Source: an uncultured Clostridia bacterium (lineage in GTDB: Bacteria; Bacillota; Clostridia; Oscillospirales; Oscillospiraceae). Taken from it: 6,942 bases of DNA. The stretch's first letter is position 1. Every line of letters begins with the position of its first letter. Location of the stretch: positions 1 through 6,942 of the forward strand of contig CALCRH010000018.1 of the NCBI GenBank assembly GCA_937894515.1, given 5' to 3'. A program made the position numbers and the translations under genes. Below are positions 6,503-6,942 of this stretch, in pieces. The notes under the pieces are model-generated. The model saw nothing but the letters and a program-made list of their open reading frames with translations, was not told the origin of the DNA and did not search any database.

Positions 6503-6509
6503 CTCCTTT
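6503..6509 (-). promoter_or_regulatory. Ribosome binding site deciding the TTG start of the glycosyltransferase
   Basis: AAAGGAG on the minus strand is 10 bases upstream of the TTG at 6492-6490. It falls in the 23-base gap after the previous stop and is the main support for using a TTG start; the only nearer in-frame codon would be ATT. Confidence 0.65.
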
Positions 6510-6515
6510 GTTTCT

Positions 6516-6942
6516 TTAATCACCACTTCTATTCAATAGTAATTGCCATACTTTTCGACAAGCTAAAAAAGGAATCCTTCCAAGCATAAAGATTGATATC
6601 CACAGTTGTTTTTTCTTGCCGAGAAGCAAGTTTGATTCAGAATTAATATGCGGTGCAATATGCTCCTTTAGCCGAATATAATCTCTTTTACTTAGCGTAT
6701 CATCTGCCAAACAAAATGCCGTAAACAAGCTGAAATCCTGAATTGCCATTTCGACATAAGCCTTTGCTTTGGGCGCACTATATTCGATATGTGATAAAAC
6801 TATATTCTGTGCCGTTTGATAAGTCCAGTAATTTTCGTTTATATTATGAAGTAATGAGCTCTGTCGTTGAATATAATGATAACAATGATAATAATGATGA
6901 TTTTAAACGAGCAATGACATTGATTAATTTTCATCCAAATGA
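6516..6942 (-). pseudogene. C-terminal part of a third family 2 glycosyltransferase, frame broken near window edge
   Basis: One frame is open from 6902 down to the TAA at 6518-6516, far beyond the internal ATG at 6749. It includes YHYIQRQSSLLHN, the post-catalytic motif of family 2 glycosyltransferases, and ends in LWISIFMLGRIPFLACRKVW, homologous to the tail of the 5530-6492 protein. Upstream the frame hits stops at 6905-6903 and again further right. Coding potential continues in other frames: a HLDE segment (the expected catalytic acids) at the very edge, then LINVIARLK in a second frame, then an Ile-rich strand in a third, all in the expected family order. Single missing bases near A-runs at 6928-6931 and 6901-6904, and one near 6885-6889, would reconnect them. 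Either the gene is decayed or the sequence has homopolymer errors close to a contig end. The N-terminal nucleotide-binding half lies outside the window. Confidence 0.6.

Noticed and set aside
6516..6749. A free-standing 77-residue gene starting at the ATG at 6749
   Set aside because: The frame is open well upstream of this ATG and carries a glycosyltransferase motif there; no ribosome binding site precedes it, so it is the tail of a larger gene.

Overview
The window looks like part of a surface or exopolysaccharide locus from a low-to-moderate GC Gram-positive bacterium, most likely a Clostridia gut-type anaerobe (Oscillospiraceae/Lachnospiraceae-like). The organism call is inference. It rests on AAGGAG-type ribosome binding sites, the excisionase-like helix-turn-helix head on the kinase, and the style of the family 2 glycosyltransferases and flippase. 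Every gene I support is on the minus strand, so the biological order runs from position 6942 down to 1.

From the right edge the locus reads as follows. First comes the C-terminal part of a family 2 glycosyltransferase whose reading frame is broken near the window edge (6516-6942). Two complete, paralogous family 2 glycosyltransferases follow (5530-6492 and 4543-5517), separated by one in-frame stop and 12 bases. Next are a 513-residue multi-spanning flippase (2891-4432), a tiny ORF with a perfect ribosome binding site but an apparently shifted frame (2793-2867), and a nucleotidyltransferase-fold protein of the NTP_transf_5 type (1633-2751). Tight spacing and a shared strand suggest one operon building and exporting a lipid-linked glycan. 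No polymerase or initiating transferase is visible, so they would lie outside the window if present.

A 203-base gap then carries a very good sigma-A-type promoter (TTGACA, 18 bases, TAGAAT with an extended -10 TG) and an inverted repeat just upstream. Behind it is a more GC-rich gene, 23-1429: a GHMP-superfamily sugar-1-kinase fused to an N-terminal helix-turn-helix DNA-binding domain. Its substrate motif reads GAH rather than the GEH of galactokinases. Together with other motifs, this makes it look more like plant-type galacturonokinase than galactokinase.

The kinase stop overlaps, as ATGA, the start of a gene beginning MKCLILAA, the classic opening of a sugar-phosphate nucleotidylyltransferase. 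Kinase plus pyrophosphorylase is a two-step salvage route (free sugar to sugar-1-phosphate to NDP-sugar), which could supply a uronic acid donor to the neighbouring glycosyltransferases.

The most interesting signal is this putative regulator-kinase fusion: a uronate or galactose kinase with a DNA-binding head, its own strong promoter, a candidate operator, and a coupled nucleotidylyltransferase.
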